Shown: piece after piece, positions 9,897-20,399 of the stretch
Numbering within the stretch: the stretch's first letter is position 1
How the letters are laid out: the number at the start of each line of letters is the position of its first letter
Assembly: GCA_028015205.1 (NCBI GenBank)
Contig: CM051519.1
Coordinates: 85,085,539-85,149,538, forward strand
DNA length: 64,000 nt
Direction: 5' to 3'
Origin: Mytilisepta virgata
Taxonomy: Eukaryota; Mollusca; Bivalvia; Mytilida; Mytilidae
Translations under genes and position numbers: made by a program
The notes under the pieces: model-generated
Databases searched by the model: none
Seen by the model: the letters and a program-made list of their open reading frames with translations, nothing else
What the model was told of the DNA's origin: nothing

Positions 9897-10352
9897 ATGG
9901 AGTCGAAAACGCCTCTCGGTTTATTGGTTCCTGCTAGATACTTAATACCTGCGGATCTTTCAAAGACCAAAGCAAAACCAGAAATGAAAAGGAAAATACT
10001 TCCAACCAAAGTGGAGAGAACCAAACGGCTGGACAACACAAGTGGAGGACCCAGCAAAGTGGATCCAAACAAGAAATGTACAAAGTGTCAAATGAACAAG
10101 AGCTTTGGGGAATTCTACAAAAACATGAATGTCTGCAAGGGGTGTAGAAGGATTGACAACGAGTGGACAAGACTTAATAGAGACCTCATCAGAAAAGTGA
10201 AATCTGAACTGCAACAATCTCGAAACGAATACTTTGCCAAACGTTTGTGTATGAATAAACAAGCCGTTGAGGAACCTGTAGCTAATATAAGCACTTGCAG
10301 GACGACCGGAGCTCATTCTACTATTGAATCCCAGGAAAGAAAGACGTCTTAA
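9897..10352 (+). CDS. Small Cys4 zinc-binding protein (ORF A of the two-ORF unit)
   Basis: Intronless 151-residue frame from ATG 9897 to TAA 10350-10352. The N-terminal 65 residues are basic (KRK, KVERTKR). Residues about 60-85 read KKCTKCQMNKSFGEFYKN then VCKGCRR, two CxxC pairs that can bind one zinc. An alpha-helical, charged segment follows (LNRDLIRKVKSELQQ). This short Cys4 pattern occurs in diverse phage, viral and mobile-element proteins, so it does not fix a function. The stop abuts the ATG of ORF B. No signal peptide or membrane segment. Family not recognised; nucleic-acid binding is an inference. Confidence 0.62.
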   Translation: MESKTPLGLLVPARYLIPADLSKTKAKPEMKRKILPTKVERTKRLDNTSGGPSKVDPNKKCTKCQMNKSFGEFYKNMNVCKGCRRIDNEWTRLNRDLIRKVKSELQQSRNEYFAKRLCMNKQAVEEPVANISTCRTTGAHSTIESQERKTS

Positions 10353-10928
10353 ATGTATACTTGTGACATATGTGGATACCAGTCCAAGCGAAACTTCAAC
10401 CTAGTGCGACACAAAAAGAATGCACACGGTATGGAAGAGGATTCAACAGACTATAGTGATTCAGTCTCAGACACCACCACAGAAGCCGATAACGAGGAAT
10501 CGGAACAAAGCAGTGACCATGAATCCAACGAAGACTCGGAAGAGCAATGCGAACAGTCCCCATGGGAAGTCATTTTGAATAGAACATTTCAAGTACATCA
10601 ATCGGAATACTCACAGAAAGTAAACGAACTAGTCGAAGCCGGAATGGAAGAAGACGAGGCACGCTTGGCAGCATATAGAGACATGTTTGACACATACAGA
10701 GACGAAATACGAAAGCATTACCTCGGACTACTGTCCTGGCATCAAGACATGAATAAAGACCCCGTACATAGAAAGATAAAGAAAACGGCTAAACGCCTGA
10801 GAGAAGAGGAAGACTACGAATCAAAAGAATCATGGGAATATGCCGTAGAAAAACGAAAATATCTGCTTAACCGTGTATTGAACGACTACCACCCACCACC
10901 AGCTGAAGACAGCAATGACTCTATGTGA
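10353..10928 (+). CDS. C2H2 zinc-finger protein with acidic linker and helical tail (ORF B)
   Basis: Intronless 191-residue frame starting at the base after ORF A's stop. The N-terminus is one C2H2 finger: YTCDICGYQSKRNF then NLVRHKKNAH (C-x2-C-x12-H-x4-H). Residues about 30-70 are a Ser/Glu/Asp-rich acidic stretch. The remaining 120 residues are predicted helical and charged (WEVILNRTFQVHQSEYSQKV, then RKIKKTAKRLREEEDYESKE, VEKRKYLLNRVL). I have the impression of similar single-finger proteins in other marine invertebrates, possibly linked to mobile elements, but cannot name a family. The sharp change from acidic linker to folded tail and the lack of decay suggest recent selection or recent insertion. 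Confidence 0.68.
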   Translation: MYTCDICGYQSKRNFNLVRHKKNAHGMEEDSTDYSDSVSDTTTEADNEESEQSSDHESNEDSEEQCEQSPWEVILNRTFQVHQSEYSQKVNELVEAGMEEDEARLAAYRDMFDTYRDEIRKHYLGLLSWHQDMNKDPVHRKIKKTAKRLREEEDYESKESWEYAVEKRKYLLNRVLNDYHPPPAEDSNDSM

Positions 10929-10972
10929 AGTTGGAACATATTACAAAAAAAAAAAACAGAAAAAAAATATAT

Positions 10973-10978
10973 AATAAA
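10973..10978 (+). promoter_or_regulatory. Possible polyadenylation signal after ORF B
   Basis: AATAAA in an A-rich stretch (10943-11006) just after the stop at 10926-10928. In such A-rich sequence a chance match is likely. Confidence 0.35.
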
Positions 10979-11010
10979 AATAAAAAATTTAAAAAATTTA
11001 AAAAAATGGA

Positions 11011-11160
11011 AGGAGGGTAATGCAGCCTATATATGTTTAAACATATATATAGCCAGTCACAAGCCTGGACAAATGCAGAGTGGCCTTAAAAAATTGAGGA
11101 GGATTAATGAGCCTATCTTATGATAGCCAGTCACAAGCCTGGATAAATGCAGAGTGGTCT
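11011..11160 (+). repeat. Two tandem hairpin-bearing units
   Basis: Unit 1 starts GGAGGGTAATG (11011) and unit 2 GGAGGATTAATG (11098). Each has a hairpin followed by AGCCAGTCACAAGCCTGGA and AAATGCAGAGTGG. The hairpin is CTATATATGTTT/AAACATATATATAG in unit 1 and CTATC-TTAT-GATAG in unit 2: sequence differs but self-complementarity is kept. Confidence 0.7.
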
Positions 11161-11248
11161 TTCAAATGACCTGAATGTAAGGGTGCTCTTGCACAGATCC
11201 AATCTTTGAATAACGACAATCGACCACCACTAGCAGCAGTAGCCCAAA

Positions 11249-12600
11249 AACTGAAATGAGCACGCGAGTAAGGTCCTGAGTAGCAATGAGCAGCAAAGAG
11301 CAAGAGAATAGCAGCAATGACAAACATCAACAAGCAGCAGGAGCGAAATGAGCACGCGAGTAAGGTCCTGAGTAGCGATGAGCAGCAAAGAGCAAGAGAA
11401 GAGCAGCGATGACGAACAGCAACAAGCAGTAGGAGCGAAATGAGCACGCGAGTAAGGTCCTGTATAGCGATGAGCAGCAAAGAGCAAGAGAATAGCAGCG
11501 ATGATGAACATCAACAAGCAGCAGGAGCGAAATGAGCACGCGAGTAAGGTCCTGAGTAGTGATGAGCAGCAGAGCAAAAGAAGAGCAGCGATGACGAACA
11601 GCAAAAAGCAGCAGGAGCGAAATGGGCACGCGAGTAAGGTCCTGAGTAGCGATGAGCAGCAAAGAGCAAGAGAACAGCAGCGATGACGAACATCAACAAG
11701 CAGCAGGAGCGAAATTAGCACGCGAGTAAGGTCCTGAGTAGCGACGAGCAGCAGAGCAAGAGAAGAGCAGCGATGACGAACAGCAACAAGCAGCAGGAGC
11801 GAAATGAGCACCCGAGTAAGGTCCTGAGTAGAGATGAACAGCAAAGAGCAAGAGAAGATAAGCGATGACGAACAGCGACAAACAGCAGGAGCGAAATTAG
11901 CACGCGAGTAAGGTCCTGAGTAGCGATGAGCAGCAAAGAGCAAGAGAACAGCAGCGATGACGAACAGCAATCAGCAACAGGAGCGAAATGAGGACGCGAG
12001 TAAGGTTCGAGTAGAGATGACCAGCAAAGAGCAAGAGAAGATAAGCGATGACGAACAGCAACCAGCAACAGGAGCGAAATGAGCACGCGAGTAAGGTCCT
12101 GAGTAGCGATGAGCAGCAAAGAGCAAGAGAAGAGCAGCGATGACGAACAGCAACAAACAGCAGGAGCGAAATGAGCACGCGAGTAAGGTCCTGAGTAGAG
12201 ATGAACAGCAAAGAGCAAGAGAAGATAAGCGATGACGAACAGCAACAAGCAACAGGAGCAAAATGAGCACGCGAGTAAGGTCCTGAGTAGCGATGAGCAG
12301 CAAAGAACAAGAGAAGAGCAGCGATGACGAACAGCAACCAGCAGCAGGAGCGAAATGAGCACGCGAGTAAGGTCCTGAGTAGCGATGAGCAGCAAAGAGC
12401 AAGAGAAGAGCAGCGATGACGAACAGCAACAAACAGCAGGAGCGAAATGAGCACACGAGTAAGGTCCTGAATAGAGATGAACAGCAAAGAGCAAGAGAAG
12501 AGCAGCGATGACGAACAGCAACAAGCAACAGGAGCGAAATGAGCACGCGAGTAAGGTCATGATTAGCGATGAGCAGCAAAGAGCAGCGAAGAGCGGGATG
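11249..12600 (+). repeat. Approximately 92-bp minisatellite, about 14-15 units
   Basis: Unit begins GAGCGAAATGAGCACGCGAG, then TAAGGTCCTGAGTAGCGATG, then AGCAGC and AGAGCAGCGATGACGAAC motifs. Unit starts at 11341, 11433, 11525 and 11615 show 90-92-bp spacing. Long minus-strand frames here translate the repeat itself and are not genes. Confidence 0.9.
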
Positions 12601-12940
12601 GAGCAAGAGAAGAGAAACGAAGTGTATCATAGAGCAATGAAATGGACCGCAGTTGCTAAGGTGGCTGCTAAGGACACCCCTCCATTGATCTATTGGTGAC
12701 AGCATTACTTGGAGGTAAGGGGACATAATCCAATCCTACCTGTGGTCCTCTCAGAAAACATCACCCACAGATGAAAAGAGCGGGATATGGGGAGATAATC
12801 CAATAGTGTACTTCGTATACTCTCGGACTTCGACATAACAGTGAGGGCATCAGTCCCTAGAGACCGATGAAAGACCCAGAGACGACCGAGAAGCACGGGA
12901 AAAGGGGAGATAATTCAATCTTAATTCTGGTCAAGCATGG
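12600..12940. other. Unique tail after the minisatellite
   Basis: Contains three spaced copies of GGGGA(C/G)ATAAT(C/T)CAAT (about 12720, 12790, 12905). No coding sequence recognised. Confidence 0.45.
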
Positions 12941-13180
12941 CACATCCGGGTCCGTGACTTGCGCCACTTCCGTAAACAAATCATGGAGAAAACCCATCAC
13001 TTCCGGTTGCTCATGCGCCTGACTTCCTGTACCTAGACATGCACAGACCACACATCCGGGTCCTAGCACGTGACTTACGTCACTTCCGTAAACAAAATAT
13101 GGGGAAAATTCCCTACTTCCGGTTGCGCATGCGTGCAAACCACTTCCGGTTCCGGTTGACGTCACTTCCGGCACCACCAC
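12940..13180. promoter_or_regulatory. Cluster of ETS/NRF1/CRE/E-box-like motifs in a duplicated segment
   Basis: Two related halves each contain ACATCCGGGTCC, CACTTCCGTAAACAAA and ACTTCCGGTTGC. Motifs include several ACTTCCGG (ETS core), TGCGCATGCGTGC (NRF1-like), TGACGTCA (CRE) and CACGTGAC (E-box). This combination is typical of TATA-less promoters in animals. No convincing gene starts here on either strand, so function is open. Confidence 0.45.
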
Positions 13181-13229
13181 CTCAAATACGACTTTAGAAC
13201 CGCATACATACTACTTACATCACTTGTAC

Positions 13230-13510
13230 AATCATTCTGTAATGAATTTAGATGCCTTGCATCAATATTAAAGAATGAGGAGTTGATGTCAGAAACATAT
13301 TATGATAATTCGCTCGTTTAAGGTTCCAAATTTCACCCGTTGAGCGAAATCCAATATTTTAAAACCTTATTGCGCATCTACAAAATATATGCAACAGTAC
13401 TGTGAAGGAATTAAAATGCTATACCCAAAACTGAATGAGGAGTTGATGTCACAAGAAAGTGTGATGGACGGACAGACAGACGGACGGACGGACGGACGGA
13501 CGGAGACAAC
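13230..13510 (-). mobile_element. Non-autonomous repeat fragment, inverted relative to 14805-15475
   Basis: GAGGAGTTGATGTCACAAGA at about 13439, followed by AAGTGTGATGG and a GGAC microsatellite (about 13468-13502), is the reverse complement of sequence at 14868-14900. The left portion shares TTGCGCAT and ATTTTAAAACCTTATTG-like segments with the other copy. Confidence 0.6.
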
Positions 13511-14800
13511 GACAATATAATATAAAAGATAAAAAAACACAAACATGAATACAACAGATTCAGTATAGACCTCACTTCCTTTTATTGGATCTTTTTCTCT
13601 TTAATATATTGCCATAGTTAGGTGTTAAGCTGTAGGTTTGAAACACTGATACATATGATAGTAATATATGGTTATTGCATGAATATTGACCCGAGGAGAC
13701 TTTATATTGCGAGTGCAATATAAAGGACTGCGAGGGAAAACACCAATATTCATAAATATATCTTCTATTTTCACAGTTCTACCCAAGACCATTAAGTTCT
13801 AAATCAAAATAACTTATTGAACTAGTGCTTATATGAACAATAAAACTCTTATTTGCACGAGTTCAAAATATGAAGTCAATTCGAAACGTGGGGAACATCT
13901 CATTGGTTCTTGCAAAGAAAAAATCCTTAGATTTGTTGTCGTTTAAATTATACTTAATATCAAATCGGCTCGTTGTGCAGGTATTTCTTTAGAAACGCAT
14001 TTCAACAACAGACAATATTACAAGTCGATCTCGTTTCCGCCTTTTTATTTTCTTTAAACAGACGTATTATTTAATGGGAAACTATAGTGAAACTATGAAG
14101 AAAAATAATGAAAATTTGTTAACGACCAGACGTTATAAAAATATTTTGTAGGTATTTTACTTACTGCGTACAGATAAGAAACTATGGTATATATATACAT
14201 TGCAATGCATTATAAACACGAAGATAAAACAACAAAGAAGAAAATTGCTTTAATCTTATTTTCCTGTCTAAAACTTTAGATCGTAATGTTCTTTGACCAA
14301 TAATACATTTTAAAAAAGACATTTGATACAAAGGTTACATCTAAAGGTGATGAAAAACCAATAATTCTTTTACAGGGCATTTCAAAATTCTCTATCAAAA
14401 CAAAAAGTTCAATTTTCTAAATATTTTTTTTCACTTTAAACAAGTAACAACATTAACAAATACAAATGACAATGTGAATGAAAACAGTATTTCACTTCTC
14501 ATCAAGAAATAATATCACATTATTTCACAGATTTAACTTTTCAGTTGTGAATCAACACTTTCAACAACCATGAAAAATCCACTAAACAATGGAACATGAA
14601 ATATTTCCCATCAAAATTCCAAACTGTACATGTAAATAAAGAAATTCGTGTTTTCAACTGTAATGTGTGTAAATCAGTACATTACGTGTTTGTAGTTGGT
14701 TGGTTTGCATAAAAATTGAACACTCCGCCTGACGCATTTGAAATGTTAAACATATGTGAGAGACTTTGATGATTTGACTGGTTTCTAACATTAACTTGTT
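13511..14800. other. Intergenic AT-rich sequence
   Basis: Only a small hairpin is noted: CTTTATATTGC/GCAATATAAAG around GAGT at about 13700-13725, inside weaker flanking complementarity (TGAATATTG...CAATATTCA). No gene seen. Confidence 0.5.
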
Positions 14801-14804
14801 GCGA

Positions 14805-15475
14805 GTTTATTATCCCCGCACTTTCGAAGAAAGTTCGGGGATATAGCGATTGTCTCCTCCCGTCACACTTTCTTGTGACATCAACTCCTCCTTCACTTTT
14901 GGGTTTAGGAATTTAATTTCTATATAGAATGGTTGCGCAACAAGGTTTCAGAATTTTGATTTTCTAAACATTAGGGCCCACAAGGGTTGAACTTCGAAAA
15001 TTTGGAATTCAAGCTTTTGACCTAAACTCGTCTTTCATTTTTCAATTTATGAATTTTATTTCTCATACAGTATTGTCAGGCACCATATGCAGATGTGCAA
15101 TAAGGTTTTAGAATTTTGATTTTCTAAAACTATGACCCACAGTGGTCGAATTTTGAAAAACTGTCAATTTAAGCTTGTGACCTAAACTCCTCTTTCATTT
15201 TGGAATTTATGCTTTTTATTTCTATACAGTACTATCAGGCACCATATGCAGATGCGCAATAAGGTTTTCGAATTTTGATTTTCTTGAAATGGGGCATACA
15301 AGGGTCAGATTTAAAAAATTGTCAATTTAAGTTTGTGAAAATTTTTTTTAATTTGTGATTTCTTCATAGGATGATTGCATAACATCTTTAAATGGGCATA
15401 AGGTTTTAGATTTATGCAATTGGGTAGGTGTCCCAACTAACTGCAGGGGTGTGGGGATAACTGTCGATTCCGAGT
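14805..15475 (+). mobile_element. Hairpin-ended non-autonomous element with internal tandem repeats
   Basis: Starts near a hairpin CCCCGCACTTTC/GAAAGTTCGGGG (about 14816-14845). Then TCACACTTTCTTGTGACATC and three tandem units of about 160-175 bp that share AAGGTTT(C/T)AGAATTTTGATT and (A/C)TCAAACTC-like segments. It matches 13230-13510 in inverse orientation. No coding capacity. Confidence 0.65.
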
Positions 15476-15499
15476 CCAGCTTTCTAGTTTCATTTACAG

Positions 15500-15975
15500 G
15501 ACAATTATTTACAAAATTAAGAGTCAGTGATCATAATTTAGAAATTGAAACAGAACAGGGCGATATAAAAATATAATAAGAGAAGAATGAATATGTTAAA
15601 AATGTGATTTAAATGAAATAGGAGATGAATTCCACTTTTTCTTAAAATTTACAGCTAATCATTCTCTGAGAAACAATTTATTTGACAAAATAGTATTGAA
15701 AAAGAACCATTAGATCAAATAATTTTTTTGTTAAATTCTTACTCTGAACTTTTGACAGAAATAGGAGACTTTATAAAGCAATCTACAGAATTGCAAAAAT
15801 GAGGTCCTTGTTGGTCAAAGTAATATCAGTATTAATAATAAAAGGTGATTTATCATGTATTTTATATCATGTATTCTCAATTTGTGATTTTATATGTTTG
15901 TTTGTTTTCTTGTTCATGTATTTGCTTGACCCACATGAGTGTAATTTTGCAAATAAAGAATTTGAATTTAAGACT
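15500..15975 (+). pseudogene. LINE 3' fragment (degenerate)
   Basis: LRVSDHNLEIET-like sequence is readable near 15525, and later shifted frames give DEFHFFL and SLRNNLFDK, matching the C-terminal part of the LINE copies at 24.6-25.4 kb (MRISDHVLEIEIGRYK) and 55.0-55.4 kb. Multiple stops and frameshifts. Ends with AATAAAGAATTTG. Confidence 0.65.
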
Positions 15976-16394
15976 CGATCAACATCATTCCTTCGCACAA
16001 TCAGTCGGACCGCCAAGTGCCATTTTGACCGTTACGCTAGTGCATTCTATTTACAGAGAAACAGGTGGAGATAATTTCAGAATTGTTTACACTAGATGGC
16101 GCTTTTAGTCCCGCCTTGAATTTTTGATTGACATGACGGGTGTGAAATGTGTAAATATCGTTGTGCTAGTTTTTGACTTTCAAATAACATGGATGGAAAT
16201 ATGTGTAAAAATTATTTCATTAACATCCTGGCCTATTGGATTCAACCTACACTGAAAATTATGAACGTATGAGACATCAAAAATGAGTATTTTTGCGCAC
16301 CTCAAAATGGCCGGCGACACACGTTGCCACTCAGTTTTAGCCAATGAACAGATCTCTCTCGTTTACTGTTTCACTGGGAGGAGCCTACAATGTC

Positions 16395-16480
16395 TTATTA
16401 ACCGGATTTTCATAGGAAAATATCGGTTATTAAATTGGTGATGTACGGCGGGCGGGCGGGCGGGCGGGCGGACGGGCGGC
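16395..16480 (+). repeat. Terminal hairpin and GGGC microsatellite before the 161-bp array
   Basis: TAACCGGATTTTC/GAAAATATCGGTTA forms a hairpin at about 16398-16430, followed by a (GGGC)n run at 16447-16470. This matches the hairpin-plus-G-rich-microsatellite order of other elements in the window. Confidence 0.6.
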
Positions 16481-16485
16481 TGCCA

Positions 16486-18537
16486 AACAGTGTCCGTGCA
16501 ATAACTTATGAACTGTTCAACCAAAGCTTTTCAAATTTTAATATGTTGTTACTAATGACAAAATGGAGGTCAAGTTCGATATTGACGATTTTCACTTTCA
16601 CCGTTCAAGAGTTATGGTTCTTGAAAGATTGAAAAATGGCTTTTCCAGTGGTGTCCGTGTGATAACTTATGAACTGTTCAACCGAAGCTTTTCAAATTTT
16701 AATATGATGTTACTGATGACAAAATGGAGGTCAAGTTCGATATTGACGATTTTCACTTTCACCGTTCAGGAGTTATGGTTCTTGAAAGATTGAAAAATGG
16801 CTTTCCCAGTGGTGTCCGTGTGATAACTTATGAACTGTTCAACCAAAGCTTTTCAAATTTTAATATGTTGTTACTGATGACAAAATGGAGGTCAGGTTCG
16901 ATATTGACGATTTTCACTTTCACCGTTCAAGAGTTATGGTTCTTGAAAGATTGAAAAATGGCTTTTCCAGTGGTGTCTGTGTGATAACTTATGAACTGTT
17001 CAACCAAAGCTTTTCAAATTTTAATATGTTGTTACTGATGACAAAATGGAGGTCAAGTTCGATATTGCTGATTTTCACTTTCACCGTTCAAGAGTTATGG
17101 TTCTTGAAAGATTGAAAAATGGCTTTCCCAGTGGTGTCCGTGTGATAACTTATGAACTGTTCAACCAAAGCTTTTCAAATTTTAATATGTTGTTACTGAT
17201 GACAAAATGGAGGTCAAGTTCGATATTGACGATTTTCACTTTCACCGTTCAAGAGTTATGGTTCTTGAAAGATTGAAAAATGGCTTTTCCAGTGGTGTCC
17301 GTGTGATAACTTATGAACTGTTCAACCAAAGCTTTTCAAATTTTAATATGTTGTTACTGATGACAAAATGGAGGTCAAGTTCGATATTGACGATTTTCAC
17401 TTTCACCGTTCAAGAGTTATGGTTCTTGAAAGATTGAAAAATGGCTTTCCCAGTGGTGTCCCTGTGATAACGTATGAACTGTTCAGCCAAAGCTTTTCAA
17501 ATTTTAATATTTTGTTACTGATGACAAAATGGAGGTCAAGTTCGATATTGACGATTTCCACTTTCACCGTTCAAGAGTTATGGTTCTTGAAAGATTGAAA
17601 AATGGCTTTTCCAGTGGTGTCCGTGTGATAACTTATGAACTGTTCAACCGAAGCTTTTCAAATTTTAATATGATGTTACTGATGACAAAATGGAGGTCAA
17701 GTTCGATATTGACGATTTTCACTTTCACCGTTCAGGAGTTATGGTTCTTGAAAGATTGAAAAATGGCTTTCCCAGTGGTGTCCGTGTGATAACTTATGAA
17801 CTGTTCAACCAAAGCTTTTCAAATTTTAATATGTTGTTACTGATGACAAAATGGAGGTCAGGTTCGATATTGACGATTTTCACTTTCACCGTTCAAGAGT
17901 TATGGTTCTTGAAAGATTGAAAAATGGCTTTTCCAGTGGTGTCTGTGTGATAACTTATGAACTGTTCAACCAAAGCTTTTCAAATTTTAATATGTTGTTA
18001 CTGATGACAAAATGGAGGTCAAGTTCGATATTGCTGATTTTCACTTTCACCGTTCAAGAGTTATGGTTCTTGAAAGATTGAAAAATGGCTTTCCCAGTGG
18101 TGTCCGTGTGATAACTTATGAACTGTTCAACCAAAGCTTTTCAAATTTTAATATGTTGTTACTGATGACAAAATGGAGGTCAAGTTCGATATTGACGATT
18201 TTCACTTTCACCGTTCAAGAGTTATGGTTCTTGAAAGATTGAAAAATGGCTTTTCCAGTGGTGTCCGTGTGATAACTTATGAACTGTTCAACCAAAGCTT
18301 TTCAAATTTTAATATGTTGTTACTGATGACAAAATGGAGGTCAAGTTCGATATTGACGATTTTCACTTTCACCGTTCAAGAGTTATGGTTCTTGAAAGAT
18401 TGAAAAATGGCTTTCCCAGTGGTGTCCCTGTGATAACGTATGAACTGTTCAGCCAAAGCTTTTCAAATTTTAATATTTTGTTACTGATGACAAAATGGAG
18501 GTCAAGTTCGATATTGACGATTTCCACTTTCACCGTT
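16486..18537 (+). repeat. 161-bp minisatellite, about 12.7 units, with 966-bp higher-order repeat
   Basis: The unit includes CAGTGGTGTCCGTGTGATAA, ATGAACTGTTCAACCAAAGC and GACAAAATGGAGGTCA. ATGGAGGTCA recurs every 161 bp from 16563. Variants alternate (TTTTCCAGTGG / TTTCCCAGTGG), and a series of six distinguishable units at 16563-17528 is repeated in the same order at 17529-18494. Each unit has an in-frame stop, so the repeated 76-codon frames are not genes. Confidence 0.95.
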
Positions 18538-20395
18538 CCGATATTGACGATTTTCACTTTCACCGTGTGTGTACTTATATACTCTCAAAAATTCCAATAT
18601 TTGTCACTTACTATAAATAGGAGGTCAAGATTGATTTTTGCCTTTCCATTTCTGAACCCTACAAAACCCTACAAAAATTCATTTATATTTCTTTACTTCA
18701 TCCTGTTTGGGAATCCAGATTTGCAAAAATCATTTCCATGCAGGAAAATCCGGTTTGTTGTCATTCGACAGCCTCTTGTTTATGTTTTGTTTTGCAAATA
18801 GATATTTTATCGGGTCTTTCATTTGCAAGTTAAAAGGGCTGTTCCGAGACTCCGTTACATAGTTCTTACTCAATATCCAGGGGTATCAAAATATCCAAAG
18901 AAATGAAGTGTGTTTTTTCTTGTTTTCACATAATGACACGTTTGAAGTATTTTTTATCTTGGATATTCAATTTTATGCATAAAATTTTAAAGGAGTGTCT
19001 ATTTTCAAAGATGGTTGATTATACACGTTTTTTTTTTTTTTTTTAATTTTACTCAGGTTCATCTAATAGGTTACATTTTTGACAGAAAAAAATCCATGAT
19101 GAGATGATTTTTTTTTAAAATAAGATAAAAAAAAACAAAACAGATTCACTGACAACATTTGAATAAATAGTATTGGAACACTTTTAGTCTTTACAATATT
19201 GTGAAATTAGGTATAAATACTCAAGCTACCAGTTTTATTTATTATCATTGGCAATTTACAGGACAACTATTAGTAAATGAATTGTATATCAAAATATATA
19301 TTTTAGGTGTATTTGTTTTACTTTGGATGGAAAATATTGTATGATTTTCATATGTCTTTATGTGTATAATTTCTTAAAGTTTTGTCAAAATAGTAATCTT
19401 GTAATATCTACAACTCAAGTTCAAATTTTATAACCACTTGTAAGTAAGGTTATCTAATTTCTTTTCATTAATGATTTAAATGTTTTTACCCTTTTTGTGT
19501 CATCTGGGTATATTTAGTTAGAATAGTCTATGATTCAATCAAGGTATAGTTTTCAGTTTTATTATATTTTGGTTGTGTTCTCTTATTCAAAGAATATTCA
19601 TTACATTCACCTGAATTCCACCATGTTATCTACATGTATACAGCATTAATAGACCTATTAACTTATTAATAAATTCTGTTGAAAATTTCTAATTGTTGTG
19701 CTTTGCCTTTAAATTCAAAATCAAGGACATTGGGTTAGACTTCCATATTAAAGTTTTTCTTATACATATGATTTTATTTTGTTATGTCATGATTTTTAAT
19801 TCATGTTCATGTCCAGATTTTTACTTTTTTACTTGGAAAGTCAGCAAATTTCAATAATAAGCATGAGAAATTGGTCTATAAAATCACATGTGTATTTTTT
19901 TTAAACCAATTTTTGCACTACAGGAGGTGAAATAAGTCAAATACACAAAAAGCAATAATAATTATTCTTAATCAATACAATAAATATTAATTCATGAAAA
20001 ACAAGATTGAGAAGGCATAAATTAATGTACAAATGTAAAATTTCCTTTTGTTGAAAATAATATGCATATGATTCATGTGATTTGCTGGCAAAAATAAATT
20101 TGTCCATGTCAGATCCTTACAGTCTTTCACAATTGAGTAATGGATAAAGATAATTTTAATTTTAATAAAATTTTCTTTTTTTTTCCAATTTTTTTTTTAA
20201 TTTGTTACTTTTTAACCAAAAACTCACAATTTAGGAACTGATAAAGACAAAAATCCATATTGCAAAATGCACAAACAATTTAAGTAGAAATTGAAGCAAG
20301 TGACCTACACGAAAAGAGACATATATAACTTACAGTTGATGCAGTAGCGTTGACTAGATACTTGCATCATGTGACTTAATTGAACTTATTGGTTA
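18538..20395. other. AT-rich intergenic sequence
   Basis: A short direct duplication of the array edge (CGATATTGACGATTT) at 18537-18565, then AT-rich sequence with long T and A runs. No gene or mobile-element coding recognised. Confidence 0.5.
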
Positions 20396-20399
20396 TTTT

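Noticed and set aside
11230..12726. Long minus-strand open frames (up to 281 codons) with repeating Leu/Ser/Cys-rich peptides
   Set aside because: They translate the 92-bp minisatellite; several overlapping frames are open and none has a start context or unique sequence.
12857..13180. 107-codon minus-strand frame in the motif cluster
   Set aside because: No domain or conserved composition; the frame follows duplicated non-coding sequence.
16435..18403. A series of nearly identical 76-codon frames
   Set aside because: Each is one 161-bp satellite unit with an in-frame stop, not a gene family.
16486..18537. CRISPR array
   Set aside because: Repeats are 161 bp, contiguous and without variable spacers; the genome is eukaryotic.
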